Notes: generated from the sequence alone by a model not told the origin. A DNA stretch of 64,000 nucleotides from Flavobacterium phycosphaerae (GCF_010119235.1 NZ_JAAATZ010000001.1:1580501-1644500), one strand, 5' to 3'. Shown: positions 33,052-43,852, counted from the stretch's first letter. Program-made: numbers and translations.

Positions 33052-35103
33052 ATGAATTTACCAGATAAAAAGATACTCGAAAAAGCGTTTTTAACCATGG
33101 CAACCGCCAAGGCTATGGCGACTTTGTATGAAGATAATTTTAAAACCGTTTCCAAATACGTGCATGCTACGTCGCGTGGGCACGAAGCCATTCAGATTGC
33201 CATGGCGATGCAGTTGTTGCCTCAGGATTATGCATTTCCGTATTATCGGGATGATGCGATGTTGCTGGGTATTGGGATGGAGCCATATGATTTGATGTTG
33301 CAGTTGATGGCTAAGAAGGACGATCCGTTTTCGGGCGGGCGAACCTATTACTGTCACCCGAGTTTAAAGGATGCCGATAAGCCTAAAATTCCGCATCAGT
33401 CTTCGGCTACGGGGATGCAGGCGATTCCGGCTACCGGAGCAGCGTTGGGATTTTGGTACAAAGAAAACGTTGGAATTCAAGATACCAATCAAGAAAAGCC
33501 AATTGTGGTTTGTTCGCTGGGGGATGCCTCAGTTACGGAAGGAGAGATTGCCGAAGCTTTGCAAATGGCTGCCTTGAAACAATTACCGATTTTGTATTTG
33601 GTACAAGATAACGGTTGGGATATTTCGGCGAATGCCGCTGAAACCCGAGCCCAAAATGCGTTTGAGTATGCCAAAGGATTTCACGGAATTGAAGCGATTT
33701 CGATTGACGGAGCTAACTTTTCCGAAAGCTATTTGGCAGTTCAACAAGTGGTGAAAACCATGCGTGAGGAACGTCGTCCGTTTTTGGTGCATGCCAAAGT
33801 ACCGTTGCTGAATCACCACACTTCGGGGGTTCGTATGGAATGGTACCGCGATGATTTGGATGAAGCGCAATCGAGAGATCCTTATCCGGTATTGAAACAA
33901 CAATTAGTAGATGCCGGATTTACGGCTGATGAAATTCATAAAATAGAAACTACGGCTGTTGCTAAAGTAAAAGCCGATTACGAGAAAGCTTTGGTTGCCG
34001 AAGATCCTTCGCCTGAAGATTTATTCACCCATGATTTTGCTCCTACTCCGATTACGGAAGAAGCGGGAGAAAGAAACCCGCAACGCGAAGACAAAGTCGT
34101 GATGGTGGATTGTGCGTTGTTTGCTGTGGAAGAATTGATGCGCAACCACAAAGAATGTTTGTTGTACGGTCAGGATGTGGGCGGACGTTTAGGAGGTGTG
34201 TTTAGAGAAGCTGCAACCTTGGCACAGAAGTTTGGTGACGAACGTGTATTCAATACGCCGATACAGGAAGCGTTTATTGTAGGTTCTACGGTGGGAATGT
34301 CTGCTGTTGGGTTGAAACCGATAGTGGAGGTACAGTTTGCTGATTACATTTGGCCGGGACTGAATCAGTTATTTACCGAAGTGAGCCGTTCGAGTTATTT
34401 GTCGAATGGCAAATGGCCGGTAAGCATGATATTGCGTGTGCCAATTGGCGCTTATGGTAGTGGTGGCCCTTATCATTCCTCTTCGGTAGAAAGTGTGCTG
34501 ACGAATATACGTGGGATTAAAATAGCCTATCCAAGTAACGGTGCCGATTTGAAAGGACTTATGAAAGCCGCTTATTACGACCCGAATCCGGTGGTGATTC
34601 TAGAGCACAAAGGCTTATACTGGAGTAAAGTAAAAGGAACCGATGCGGCTCGTGTTAATGAACCAAGTGAAGACTACGTTTTGCCTTTTGGCAAAGCCAA
34701 TGTGGTTCAGGAAATTTGGGAACAGGAAACCGAGGAAACGATTACGGTTATTACTTATGGAATGGGAGTGCACTGGGCATTAAATGCTTCGGAGAAGATG
34801 AAAAATCAAGTTGAAATTGTGGATTTGAGAACCTTATATCCGTTGGATGAAGAAACGATTTTGAAATCGGTTAAAAAAGCCAAGAAATGTTTAGTAGTAA
34901 CAGAAGAGCCAACCAACAACTCCTTTGCTCGCAGTTTGGCCGGATTGATTCAGGAAAAATGTTTTACCTATTTAGATGCTCCTGTGATGGTTATCGGGTC
35001 GGAAAATATGCCGGCCATACCACTCAACAGTACGTTGGAGTTTACCATGATTCCGAATGCAGATAAAGTGAAAGCAAAGATGGAAGAATTGTTACGATAT
35101 TAA
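33052..35103 (+). CDS. 2-oxoacid dehydrogenase E1, fused alpha and beta subunits
   Basis: A 683-residue fusion. The alpha-like part (about 1-330) has the thiamine-diphosphate block GDASVTEGEIAEAL...LVQDNGWDIS and the phosphorylation-loop-like HHTSGVRMEWYRDD. The beta-like part (about 350-683) has YGQDVGGRLGGVFREA, TPIQEAFIVG and LRVPIGAYGSGGPYHSSS. It is closest in pattern to branched-chain keto acid dehydrogenases. It decarboxylates a 2-oxo acid and hands the acyl group to the E2 at 30545. No E3 gene is in the window. It is the last gene of the operon, followed by a terminator. Confidence 0.92.
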   Translation: MNLPDKKILEKAFLTMATAKAMATLYEDNFKTVSKYVHATSRGHEAIQIAMAMQLLPQDYAFPYYRDDAMLLGIGMEPYDLMLQLMAKKDDPFSGGRTYYCHPSLKDADKPKIPHQSSATGMQAIPATGAALGFWYKENVGIQDTNQEKPIVVCSLGDASVTEGEIAEALQMAALKQLPILYLVQDNGWDISANAAETRAQNAFEYAKGFHGIEAISIDGANFSESYLAVQQVVKTMREERRPFLVHAKVPLLNHHTSGVRMEWYRDDLDEAQSRDPYPVLKQQLVDAGFTADEIHKIETTAVAKVKADYEKALVAEDPSPEDLFTHDFAPTPITEEAGERNPQREDKVVMVDCALFAVEELMRNHKECLLYGQDVGGRLGGVFREAATLAQKFGDERVFNTPIQEAFIVGSTVGMSAVGLKPIVEVQFADYIWPGLNQLFTEVSRSSYLSNGKWPVSMILRVPIGAYGSGGPYHSSSVESVLTNIRGIKIAYPSNGADLKGLMKAAYYDPNPVVILEHKGLYWSKVKGTDAARVNEPSEDYVLPFGKANVVQEIWEQETEETITVITYGMGVHWALNASEKMKNQVEIVDLRTLYPLDEETILKSVKKAKKCLVVTEEPTNNSFARSLAGLIQEKCFTYLDAPVMVIGSENMPAIPLNSTLEFTMIPNADKVKAKMEELLRY

Positions 35104-35124
35104 ATAACAAGCATAAATGATAGC

Positions 35125-35154
35125 ATCCACAACATCAAAGTTGTGGATTTTTTT
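35125..35154 (+). terminator. Terminator of the paa / E1 operon
   Basis: ATCCACAAC (35125-35133) pairs with GTTGTGGAT (35140-35148), loop ATCAAA, and a T run follows to 35154. Confidence 0.85.
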
Positions 35155-35230
35155 CATCATTTTGTGGCAATAAAAGCTGTGGCAATTTTTTTTGCCACAA
35201 TAAAAAATGCCACGACTTATTCAAAAGCAT

Positions 35231-35262
35231 AAAAAAAAACCGTAACATCTCTGCTACGGTTT
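35231..35262 (-). terminator. Terminator of the minus-strand DUF4136/hutU unit
   Basis: On the minus strand AAACCGTAGC (35262-35253) pairs with GTTACGGTTT (35246-35237) over 10 bp with one G-U pair, followed by a T run. It faces the paa terminator. Confidence 0.8.
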
Positions 35263-35281
35263 GTGAATTATCTATAGTCGA

Positions 35282-35811
35282 TTACTTATTTTGCGGAGGA
35301 TATTGTTCCAGAATTTTGGTGACAAATTCTTTGATAACTTCATCTTTTTTATTGGTGTCTTTGGTTAAAGCACCTTCGCCTTCGCCTTGCCAAATTAATT
35401 CTTTTTTCTTGGCATCGATTATATCAATATACAAAGTGCCTTCGGTATAGCGATTAACGGAGGTGTTGCCTCCCCAAAAATAAGGATTCCAACCATAGCC
35501 CCAGCCATAACCCCAACCGGCATTGAATTGATTAACATTCACCTGTTCTCTTTCTTTAGTGAAAAAGTTAATTAGCAAATCGGGCGTTTCACTTTTGGTC
35601 ATCCCTTTTGCTGTCAGGCTTTCATCAATAGAGCGAAGAATTCTTTTTTGTCTAAATCGGATATTTCCACCTTATCGATACCTGTCTTGTAAAAGGCAAA
35701 AGTTTTGTATGGTGAAAAATCAACTTTCTTGTCATAATCTGAATTCACTCTCACAGCACAGCAAGAGGTTAACATGAGAAATAAAACCGGAATAAAAATT
35801 AATTTTTTCAT
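35282..35811 (-). pseudogene. DUF4136 lipoprotein, frame-broken
   Basis: Starts at 35811 with MKKLIFIPVLFLMLTSC, a lipoprotein signal (Cys about 17), and DUF4136 blocks VNSDYDKKVDFSPYKTFAFY. The frame is lost at a T run (35644-35649 on the plus strand). One more A on the coding strand gives DLDKKRILRSIDESLTAKGMTKSE, which joins the second half (LLINFFTKEREQV ... ELIWQGEGEG), the rest of the domain. A YGWGYGWNPYFWGG aromatic stretch sits in the middle. It is probably an outer-membrane-anchored protein. It lies 16 bases downstream of hutU. The break may be a sequencing error. Confidence 0.85.
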
Positions 35812-35827
35812 GGTATTCAATTTAAAG

Positions 35828-37813
35828 TTATAACAAATCGTCATTAACTATAGTAGGGATGGTCACTTTCAATAAAGGTTGCGTGGCCATGGCTCTTTTT
35901 ATCGCAAAAATAGCGCCTTCATTTCGAGCCCAACTTCTTCGGGAGATTCCGTTATTCACATCCCAAAACAACATCGATTCTAAACGTCTTGAAGCCTCTT
36001 TGCTGCCGTCAAGCACCATGCCGAAACCACCGTTGATTACTTCGCCCCAGCCAACACCGCCTCCGTTGTGAATAGAAACCCAAGTGGCTCCACGGAAACT
36101 GTCGCCAATAACATTGTGAATGGCCATGTCGGCAGTAAAACGAGAACCGTCGTAAATGTTAGAAGTCTCACGATAAGGAGAATCGGTTCCTGAAACGTCG
36201 TGGTGGTCGCGACCTAATATCACATAGCCAATTTCGCCACGAGCAATAGCTTGATTAAATGCTTCGGCAATTTTGATACGTCCTTCGGCATCGGCATACA
36301 GAATTCGGGCTTGAGAACCTACCACTAGTTTGTTTTCCTGAGCACCTTTAATCCACTGAATATTATCCGCCATTTGTTGCTGAATTTCTTCCGGGGAATT
36401 TTGCATCATTGCTTCTAAAACATCGCAAGCAATTTTGTCGGTTTTCGCTAAATCCTCAGGATTCCCCGAAGCACATACCCAACGGAAAGGCCCAAAACCG
36501 TAATCGAAACACATTGGGCCCATAATATCTTGTACATAACTTGGGTATTTGAATTCTCTTCCTAAAGTTGGGTGCTCGTTCATAACTTCAGCACCGGCAC
36601 GAGAAGCTTCTAATAGGAAGGCGTTGCCGTAATCAAAGAAATAAGTCCCTTTGGCAGTATGTTTGTTGATAGCTGCGGCATGACGACGCAATGTTTTTTG
36701 AACTTCCTCTTTAAATTTTTCAGGTTGGTTGGCCATTAAATCATTTGACTCTTCGAAAGTATAGCCGGTAGGATAGTAACCGCCTGCCCATGGATTATGC
36801 AATGAAGTTTGGTCAGAGCCTAAATCGATATGTAGCCCGTCTTGGTCAAAACGCTCCCAGATATCTACTACGTTTCCAAGGTAAGCAATAGAAACGGTTT
36901 CTTGGTTGTCCAACGCTTTTTTAACTCTCGGAACTAAATCGTCAATGTTTTCAATGACTTCGTTAATCCAGCCTTGTGAGTGGCGGATGTGGGTGATTTT
37001 TGGATTGACCTCGGCACATACCGTTACACAACCGGCAATGTTTCCGGCTTTGGGTTGAGCCCCACTCATACCGCCTAATCCAGAAGTAACAAATAACCCT
37101 CCTTTTGGTGATTTTTTTATTTTTCGGAAGCCATTCAAAACGGTGATGGTGGTTCCGTGAACGATACCTTGCGGACCGATATACATATAACTTCCGGCGG
37201 TCATTTGCCCGTATTGAGATACTCCGAGTGCATTCATTTTTTCCCAATCATCCGGTTTAGAATAGTTTGGAATAACCATTCCGTTAGTGACTACCACTCT
37301 CGGTGCTTCTTTGTGGGAAGGGAACAATCCCATAGGATGTCCTGAGTACATGACCAACGTTTGTTCTTCAGTCATTTCGGCCAGATACTGCATGGTTAAC
37401 AAGTATTGAGCCCAGTTTTGGAATACGGCACCGTTTCCACCATAAGTAATTAATTCATGTGGATGTTGCGCCACGGCATAATCCAGATTGTTTTGAATCA
37501 TCAGCATGATGGCTTTAGCTTGTTCACATTTTCCCGGATATTCCGAAATAGGACGGGCATACATTTTATAATCGGGACGAAGACGATACATGTAAATGCG
37601 TCCGTAAGTTTCCAATTCGGCTTTAAACTCAGGAAGCAAAGTTGCATGATGTTGCGGTTCGAAGTACCGCAGGGCATTTTTCAGCGCTAATTTTTTCTCT
37701 TCTTCGGTTAGTATTTCTTTGCGTTTTGGCGCATGATTTATTTCGGTTTCGTAGGGTTTCGGCTGTGGTAATACATTCGGAATTCCTGCTAAAATCTGTT
37801 CTTGAAATGTCAT
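35828..37813 (-). CDS. hutU: Urocanate hydratase
   Basis: A 661-residue urocanase. Conserved blocks are LITYGGNGAVFQNWAQY, LVMYSGHPMGLFPSH, QMTAGSYMYIGPQGIVHGT, VTSGLGGMSGAQPKA (NAD binding), MGPMCFDYGFGPFRWVCASG and LGRDHHDVSGTDSPYRET. It is longer than the roughly 555 residues of proteobacterial HutU, which is usual for the Bacteroidetes form. It converts urocanate to imidazolone propionate in histidine breakdown. No other hut gene is present here. It is followed closely by the broken DUF4136 gene. Confidence 0.97.
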   Translation of the reverse strand: MTFQEQILAGIPNVLPQPKPYETEINHAPKRKEILTEEEKKLALKNALRYFEPQHHATLLPEFKAELETYGRIYMYRLRPDYKMYARPISEYPGKCEQAKAIMLMIQNNLDYAVAQHPHELITYGGNGAVFQNWAQYLLTMQYLAEMTEEQTLVMYSGHPMGLFPSHKEAPRVVVTNGMVIPNYSKPDDWEKMNALGVSQYGQMTAGSYMYIGPQGIVHGTTITVLNGFRKIKKSPKGGLFVTSGLGGMSGAQPKAGNIAGCVTVCAEVNPKITHIRHSQGWINEVIENIDDLVPRVKKALDNQETVSIAYLGNVVDIWERFDQDGLHIDLGSDQTSLHNPWAGGYYPTGYTFEESNDLMANQPEKFKEEVQKTLRRHAAAINKHTAKGTYFFDYGNAFLLEASRAGAEVMNEHPTLGREFKYPSYVQDIMGPMCFDYGFGPFRWVCASGNPEDLAKTDKIACDVLEAMMQNSPEEIQQQMADNIQWIKGAQENKLVVGSQARILYADAEGRIKIAEAFNQAIARGEIGYVILGRDHHDVSGTDSPYRETSNIYDGSRFTADMAIHNVIGDSFRGATWVSIHNGGGVGWGEVINGGFGMVLDGSKEASRRLESMLFWDVNNGISRRSWARNEGAIFAIKRAMATQPLLKVTIPTIVNDDLL

Positions 37814-37843
37814 TTTTTGGAGATTATATTTTTTAGTTTGTTG

Positions 37844-38378
<535 letters not shown>

Positions 38379-38424
38379 AGTATCACACAATTCTTTTTCT
38401 TATTTTTATTAAAATTATTTCTAA

Positions 38425-40233
38425 ATGAAGCGGTTAGCACTTCTTTTATTGATGCTCTATGCGGCCTATGTACATGCCCAATTATTTGTGAGCAATAACA
38501 GTTTTGTTTACAACAAGGGAAATGTGGTTTATTCAACCGGGAATATAGAATTGAACGGAGCGAACAGCTATTTTTATTTAAGAAACGAAGGACAGTTTTT
38601 ACAAGGAACTTCAGGTGTGTCTGCTAATAAAGGAACCGGAAAACTTTCTGTTTTTCAGGAAGGTACCGTAAATAATTATGCTTACAATTATTGGTGTTCA
38701 CCAGTTGGAAATGCCTCAACAGCTTCAGGAAATGAAGATTTTGGAATTACGATGTTACACCTTCCTACATCAAATTCGACCAGTATACCGGCTACAATTG
38801 CCAATACTACTTACGATGGCTTTTCCAGCACTGGCACACTCAGTATCGCTTCTTATTGGATTTGGAAATTTTTGTCCTCAACAACTTATGCTCAATGGAT
38901 TCAATCCGCTTCGAATACGGATATAAGTGCCGGACAAGGATTTACTATGAAAGGAACCATAGGTTCAGATGCTACCGACGTAGGTGAAACCGCAGTAAAT
39001 AATCCCGGAAGTGCACAGCGATATGATTTTAGAGGGAAGCCCAACGATGGGGATATAACCGTTAGTGTTGGAGCCAATAGTTTTACTTTAACAGGGAATC
39101 CTTATCCGTCAGCTTTGCATGTCAACGCTTTTTTGTTGGATGGGGCTAATTCAGCGTGTACAGGAGTTGCTTATTATTGGGAACAAAACAAAGCGGTAAA
39201 TTCACATCTTTTGTTGAATTATCAAGGAGGTTATGGAGTTTATTCTCCGGTTGGTTTAGCATCAAGCGGAGTTTATGTGCCGGCTACTTTTAATACATAT
39301 AACCTTGACGGAACTATTAATACGACAGGCCCTTCTTCCGGTTTGGTTATAGAAAGAAAATATGCGCCAATTGGTCAGGGGTTTATGGTGAAAGGGAATG
39401 GCGTTGGTGGTGCATTGACCCTTAAAAATGCACATCGTGCCTACAATATTGAGGGGAGTTATTCTCAATTTGAGAGACAGGTCAATCCAAATCAGATCAG
39501 TGAAGCTGATGTAACGGCTTCTCCCAATTTTGTGATAGAAACGGTATCGCAATTGCGTTTAAATACGGTCTTAAATAATCAATTTACCAAACAGATTGCT
39601 TTGGCGTTTGTATCGAATGCAACTGATGGCGTTGACAGAGGAATTGATGCTATGAGTCCGGAAGAGGATACTTTGCCTAATGATGTGTATTTCTTTTTGG
39701 ATAATGATAAATATGTGATTCAGGGGGTGAAATTTGATATCAACAAAAGAATTTCGATAGGTATTAAGTCAACCAACAACACTACGTTTAAATTCGATGC
39801 CTCGACCATAGTTAATTTTGATTCCACTCAGGCGGTTTATATGTATGATGCGCAAGACGGGAGTTATCATGATATAAAAAACGGCACTTATGAAGTAACT
39901 TTACCAACAGGGATTTATAACAACCGTTTTGAAATAACATTCAAAAATAGTGTAGTGAATTTAGAGGTAAATGATACTGCAATTAACGGAATAGTGATAC
40001 TGCACAATCATGCTGCACAGCAGTTAATCATTTCGAATCCCAATTTAATTCAACTGAAATCAGTAAAACTATATGATTTAAATGGGAAACTGCTGTTTGA
40101 TAAGCAACAACCAGCCATTCAGGAAAGTTATCAGTTTTCAACACAAGAGCTGAGTGAAGCTGTTTATTTAGCAGAAGTTTTGACCAATGATAATAGAAAA
40201 ACGGTGCAAAAAATTATTGTCTCTACAAAATAA
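38425..40233 (+). CDS. Secreted protein with T9SS C-terminal sorting domain
   Basis: A 602-residue protein with a signal peptide (ending YVHAQ, about 19). A long beta-rich body (FVYNKGNVVYSTGNIELNG...) follows, typical of large Flavobacterium surface proteins. The last 70 residues or so (LKSVKLYDLNGKLLFDKQQ ... YLAEVLTNDNRKTVQKIIV) form a type A T9SS sorting domain. It should be exported by SprA/PorU-type machinery and attached to or released from the cell surface. I see no enzymatic or lectin motif. It has no clear -7 box and lies 46 bases after the HExxH gene. Confidence 0.85.
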   Translation: MKRLALLLLMLYAAYVHAQLFVSNNSFVYNKGNVVYSTGNIELNGANSYFYLRNEGQFLQGTSGVSANKGTGKLSVFQEGTVNNYAYNYWCSPVGNASTASGNEDFGITMLHLPTSNSTSIPATIANTTYDGFSSTGTLSIASYWIWKFLSSTTYAQWIQSASNTDISAGQGFTMKGTIGSDATDVGETAVNNPGSAQRYDFRGKPNDGDITVSVGANSFTLTGNPYPSALHVNAFLLDGANSACTGVAYYWEQNKAVNSHLLLNYQGGYGVYSPVGLASSGVYVPATFNTYNLDGTINTTGPSSGLVIERKYAPIGQGFMVKGNGVGGALTLKNAHRAYNIEGSYSQFERQVNPNQISEADVTASPNFVIETVSQLRLNTVLNNQFTKQIALAFVSNATDGVDRGIDAMSPEEDTLPNDVYFFLDNDKYVIQGVKFDINKRISIGIKSTNNTTFKFDASTIVNFDSTQAVYMYDAQDGSYHDIKNGTYEVTLPTGIYNNRFEITFKNSVVNLEVNDTAINGIVILHNHAAQQLIISNPNLIQLKSVKLYDLNGKLLFDKQQPAIQESYQFSTQELSEAVYLAEVLTNDNRKTVQKIIVSTK

Positions 40234-40292
40234 TCAGCCAATTGAAAGTGATTTTTAAATCGCTTTTTTAACTTCAAAAAGCACGCATTTCG

Positions 40293-40300
40293 TACCTTTG
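40293..40300 (+). promoter_or_regulatory. -7 promoter box for the deaminase-like gene
   Basis: TACCTTTG matches TAnnTTTG; the proposed TTG start at 40314 lies 14 bases downstream, so the leader is very short. Confidence 0.5.
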
Positions 40301-40313
40301 CAAAAACCTTTTT

Positions 40314-41216
40314 TTGGAAAGTTTTAATCAAAAAATAGCTTTAGAAAACACCAATGTCACGCTCTATATTAAGCGGGAAGATTTACTGCATCCTCTTATT
40401 TCGGGCAACAAATACAGGAAATTAAAATACAATTTAGATCAGGCTCAAAAAGAAAATAAGTCAGTCTTGTTAACTTTTGGCGGTGCTTTTTCTAATCATA
40501 TTTTGGCAGTGGCTGCCGCAGGAAAAGAACATGGTTTTAAAACCATAGGGATTATTCGCGGTGAAGAGCTGAAAGATAAAATAAACGAAAATCCAACGCT
40601 TCAAAAGGCAAGCGAACTTGGAATGGTTTTTGATTTTGTCACCAGAGAAGCCTACCGAAACAAAAATGATTCAGCTTTTATAGAATTGTTAAGCAACAAA
40701 TTCGGAGACTTTTATCTGCTCCCCGAAGGCGGGACTAATGATTTAGCGGTGCAGGGTTGTGAAGAAATCCTGACTGAGGATGATGCCGCTTTTGATTATG
40801 TTTGCTGTGCCGTTGGAACGGGAGGAACTATCTCCGGGATTATTAATTGTTCAAAAAGTAGTCAACAAGTTTTGGGTTTTCCGGCGTTAAAGGGTGATTT
40901 TTTAAAGGAAGATATTTGTAGCTTTGCTAAGAATAAAAATTGGGAGCTGATTTCAGACTATCATTTTGGAGGTTATGCCAAAGTTTCCGTGGAATTGATT
41001 CATTTTATAAATGAATTTTATCAAAAATACAAAGTCCCTTTAGATCCTATTTATACAGGAAAAATGGTTTTTGGTGTTTTAGATTTGATTAAAAAGAAGA
41101 AATTTTCAAACAACGCTAAAATACTGATGATTCACACCGGAGGGCTACAAGGCATAGCCGGAATGAATAACAGCTTACGACAAAAAAAACTAACTGAAAT
41201 AATTATCAATGATTAA
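40314..41216 (+). CDS. PLP-dependent deaminase / D-cysteine desulfhydrase-like enzyme (ACC deaminase family)
   Basis: A 300-residue fold-type II PLP enzyme. The PLP Lys is in ISGNKYRKLKYNL, followed by LTFGGAFSNHILAVAAA (phosphate and Ser/Asn block) and CCAVGTGGTISGI, the pattern of the ACC deaminase/D-cysteine desulfhydrase family. I use the TTG at 40314 because no ATG or GTG is available in frame and a -7 box lies just upstream. The stop overlaps the following glucosaminidase gene by 8 bases, so both are probably in one transcript. The true substrate cannot be told from sequence. Confidence 0.85.
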   Translation: MESFNQKIALENTNVTLYIKREDLLHPLISGNKYRKLKYNLDQAQKENKSVLLTFGGAFSNHILAVAAAGKEHGFKTIGIIRGEELKDKINENPTLQKASELGMVFDFVTREAYRNKNDSAFIELLSNKFGDFYLLPEGGTNDLAVQGCEEILTEDDAAFDYVCCAVGTGGTISGIINCSKSSQQVLGFPALKGDFLKEDICSFAKNKNWELISDYHFGGYAKVSVELIHFINEFYQKYKVPLDPIYTGKMVFGVLDLIKKKKFSNNAKILMIHTGGLQGIAGMNNSLRQKKLTEIIIND

Positions 41217-42114
41217 GAAACTCCTTTTGTTGCTCCTTATGCTTGTTGTTGCTTCGTGCAGCAGCAATAAGTCAGTAGTTAGAACTACAAAACCCGATCC
41301 AAGGAAAACAAACACTCCAATAGCGCAAAGAGTTAAAAAGCCAATATACAGACCAATTGCAAAAAAGCAACCTGAAGTGGTGGCTCAAAAAAAACCAACA
41401 ACAACGAATGTAAATGATTCTAATGCTACAGTGGTATTAGAGGCTACTACTCGAGTTAAAGTGACTACACAAATGGTTTTGGCTTATATCGAAAAATACA
41501 AAGAAGTGGCTAAAGACAATATGGTAAGAACCAAGATTCCTGCCAGTGTGACTTTGGGACAAGCCATATTAGAATCGGGTGCCGGAACCGGACCGTTGAG
41601 TGTGCAAGCGAATAATCATTTTGGTATCAAATGTCATAAAGAATGGACAGGACCAAGCATTAGCTATACTGATGATGAAGAAAATGAATGTTTCCGAAAA
41701 TATCAGGATCCCAGCGAGTCTTTTCGCGATCATTCCTATTTCCTGACTAGCCGACCACGATATGTGCCGCTTTTCCAATTAGGGGAAGATGATTATGTGG
41801 CTTGGGCTAAAGGATTGAAAAATGCAGGTTATGCCACAGATCCTAAATATCCTGATAAATTGATTGCTTTGATAGAGCGCTATCAGCTTAATAAATTTGA
41901 TGCTGAAGTATTAGGAAAGCCATTTGTTTCTGCAACAACCATCACCAATAAAGAAATAGTATTTAATGATGATACATCTAAATATACTGTTGTCAAAGGT
42001 GATACACTTTATTCTATTTCTAAAAAATTCAACATTTCAATTGAAGAATTGAAAAAGAAAAATAATTTGGCCGATAATACGTTGTCATTGGGACAGAGCA
42101 TCATTGTCAAATAA
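41209..42114 (+). CDS. Lipoprotein N-acetylglucosaminidase with LysM domain
   Basis: A 301-residue protein with lipoprotein signal [17 protein letters not shown] (Cys 17), a Lys/Thr/Pro-rich linker (25-80), and a FlgJ-type glucosaminidase domain (about 85-230) with [17 protein letters not shown] (catalytic Glu) and [12 protein letters not shown]. One LysM domain lies at the C-terminus ([24 protein letters not shown], about 255-300). It hydrolyses peptidoglycan glycan strands from the outer-membrane inner face or periplasm. It overlaps the upstream gene by 8 bases; hemL follows after 34 bases. Confidence 0.92.
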   Translation: MIKKLLLLLLMLVVASCSSNKSVVRTTKPDPRKTNTPIAQRVKKPIYRPIAKKQPEVVAQKKPTTTNVNDSNATVVLEATTRVKVTTQMVLAYIEKYKEVAKDNMVRTKIPASVTLGQAILESGAGTGPLSVQANNHFGIKCHKEWTGPSISYTDDEENECFRKYQDPSESFRDHSYFLTSRPRYVPLFQLGEDDYVAWAKGLKNAGYATDPKYPDKLIALIERYQLNKFDAEVLGKPFVSATTITNKEIVFNDDTSKYTVVKGDTLYSISKKFNISIEELKKKNNLADNTLSLGQSIIVK

Positions 42115-42148
42115 GTTTCTGAAGAATACTAAATTAAAATCTCATTAC

Positions 42149-43435
42149 ATGATTTATCAAAGAAGCAGTCAGTTGTTTGCTGAAGCTGAAAAAGTAATTC
42201 CAGGTGGCGTGAACTCTCCGGTTAGAGCTTTCAAAGGAGTAGGTGGTACGCCCATTTTTGCCAAAAGTGCCAAAGGAGCCTATTTGTATGACGAAGATGA
42301 TAATCGACTAATTGATTACATTAACTCTTGGGGGCCCATGATACTGGGTCATGCTTTTCAACCCGTGGTGGATGCTGTAATCGAAAGAGCGAAAAGCGGA
42401 ACTTCTTTTGGAATGCCTACCGAATTAGAAACTAAGATTGCTGAATTGGCCATTTCAATGGTGCCTAATATTGACAAGATTCGTTTTGTGAATTCAGGAA
42501 CAGAAGCTTGTATGAGTGCTATTCGTTTAGCAAGAGGCTTTACCAAAAGAGACAAGATTATAAAATTTGCAGGTTGTTATCATGGTCATTCGGATTCGTT
42601 CTTAATTCAAGCGGGGAGCGGCGCCAGTACTTTTGGAACGCCAAATAGTCCCGGCGTGACACAAGGAACGGCTAAGGATACTCTGCTGGCTAATTATAAT
42701 GATATTGAAAATGTAGCCGCATTATTTGAAGCCAATAAAAATGAAATTGCAGCCATTATCATTGAACCTGTCGCAGGAAATATGGGTTGCGTGCCTCCGA
42801 AAGATGGCTTTTTACAAGCTTTACGCCAACTTTGTGATGAAAATAACACTTTGTTAATTTTTGACGAAGTGATGACAGGTTTTCGTTTAGCCAAAGGCGG
42901 TGCGCAGCAATTGTACGGAGTAACGGCTGATATTGTTTGTTTCGGAAAAGTAATAGGAGGAGGGTTGCCGGTAGGGGCTTTTGCAGCTCGTAATGAAATC
43001 ATGAACTATTTAGCACCACTCGGTCCTGTTTATCAAGCGGGAACCTTGTCCGGAAATCCTTTAGCTATGGCAGCTGGATTGGCTATGTTGGAGACATTAA
43101 ATAACGATGCGGATATCTTCAAACGATTGGAAGAAAAAACATTGTATTTGCACAAAGGAATTCAAAAAGTTTTAACAGACAATTCTATTGTATTTACTAT
43201 TAATCGAGTGGGGTCAATGATTTCGGTTCATTTTGATGCTAATCCCGTTGTTGATTTTCAAACGGCTAAGCATGGCGATAATGAGAGGTTTAAAAAGTTC
43301 TTTCATGGACTGCTGAATGAAGGAGTATATATTGCCCCTTCAGCTTATGAAACCTGGTTTATTACTGATGCTTTAACATATGAGGATTTAGATTTTACCA
43401 TAAATGCCATAAACAAAGTTGCCAAAACACTATAA
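42149..43435 (+). CDS. hemL: Glutamate-1-semialdehyde 2,1-aminomutase
   Basis: A 428-residue class III aminotransferase from the ATG of [15 protein letters not shown]. An in-frame upstream start would overlap the glucosaminidase gene and add a non-conserved peptide. Blocks are [45 protein letters not shown], and the PLP Lys in [15 protein letters not shown] (about 267), all diagnostic for HemL. It makes 5-aminolevulinate for tetrapyrroles. It ends at a perfect palindromic terminator. Confidence 0.96.
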   Translation: MIYQRSSQLFAEAEKVIPGGVNSPVRAFKGVGGTPIFAKSAKGAYLYDEDDNRLIDYINSWGPMILGHAFQPVVDAVIERAKSGTSFGMPTELETKIAELAISMVPNIDKIRFVNSGTEACMSAIRLARGFTKRDKIIKFAGCYHGHSDSFLIQAGSGASTFGTPNSPGVTQGTAKDTLLANYNDIENVAALFEANKNEIAAIIIEPVAGNMGCVPPKDGFLQALRQLCDENNTLLIFDEVMTGFRLAKGGAQQLYGVTADIVCFGKVIGGGLPVGAFAARNEIMNYLAPLGPVYQAGTLSGNPLAMAAGLAMLETLNNDADIFKRLEEKTLYLHKGIQKVLTDNSIVFTINRVGSMISVHFDANPVVDFQTAKHGDNERFKKFFHGLLNEGVYIAPSAYETWFITDALTYEDLDFTINAINKVAKTL

Positions 43436-43442
43436 ACAAAAA

Positions 43443-43467
43443 AGCCTCGAAATTTCGAGGCTCTTTT
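43443..43467. terminator. Bidirectional terminator between hemL and the convergent small gene
   Basis: AGCCTCGAAATTTCGAGGCT (43443-43462) is a perfect 20-base palindrome with an A run on the left and TCTTTT on the right, so it can end transcripts from either strand. Confidence 0.85.
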
Positions 43468-43487
43468 ATGCTTTTTATTGGAAAAGA

Positions 43488-43822
43488 TTAATGAGTTAAT
43501 CTATTGAATAGCTCTTTATTTTTTTCAAGTTTTGCAGTTTGCTCAGCATTTAAACCGGCTCTTACTTTATCTTCTATAACTTTGGCTAAAACATCTTTAC
43601 GCTCTTGAGAAAGATTTTTATCTTCCAAAGTTTTGTATTTGTGCTCAAAAAGTCTTGCGTAATCTGCACTTTGCGTTTCGCTTAAACCAACTAAAGCAGT
43701 TAGATCATCAGCATCTTTTTGTCCTAATTCTTTTGATGAATATTGGGTTACTTTTTGTCTTGTGCATTGGCATTTATTGTAAATGCTAACAATAAAGTTA
43801 AAGCAGCAATTAATTTTTTCAT
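43488..43822 (-). pseudogene. Small secreted protein, frame-broken after the signal peptide
   Basis: The ATG at 43822 begins MKKLIAALTLLLAFTINANAQDKK, an excellent signal peptide, and then reads TAA. One more A at the run complementary to 43752-43756 gives AQDKKVTQYSSKELGQKDADDL and an open helical, charged protein to 43488 (ending ELFNRLTH). That is 111 residues in all, with the length an exact multiple of three after the repair. The mature part resembles the LTxxEQxxKL-type helical proteins of the next gene (43886). It has a -7 box at 43853-43860. It is either a sequencing error or an inactivated gene. Confidence 0.8.
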
Positions 43823-43852
43823 TTTGAAGTTGTTTTAGTGAAATAATAACCT

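Noticed and set aside
40314..41216. Assignment as 1-aminocyclopropane-1-carboxylate deaminase
   Set aside because: The fold family is clear, but residues that separate ACC deaminase from D-cysteine desulfhydrase cannot be settled by eye.
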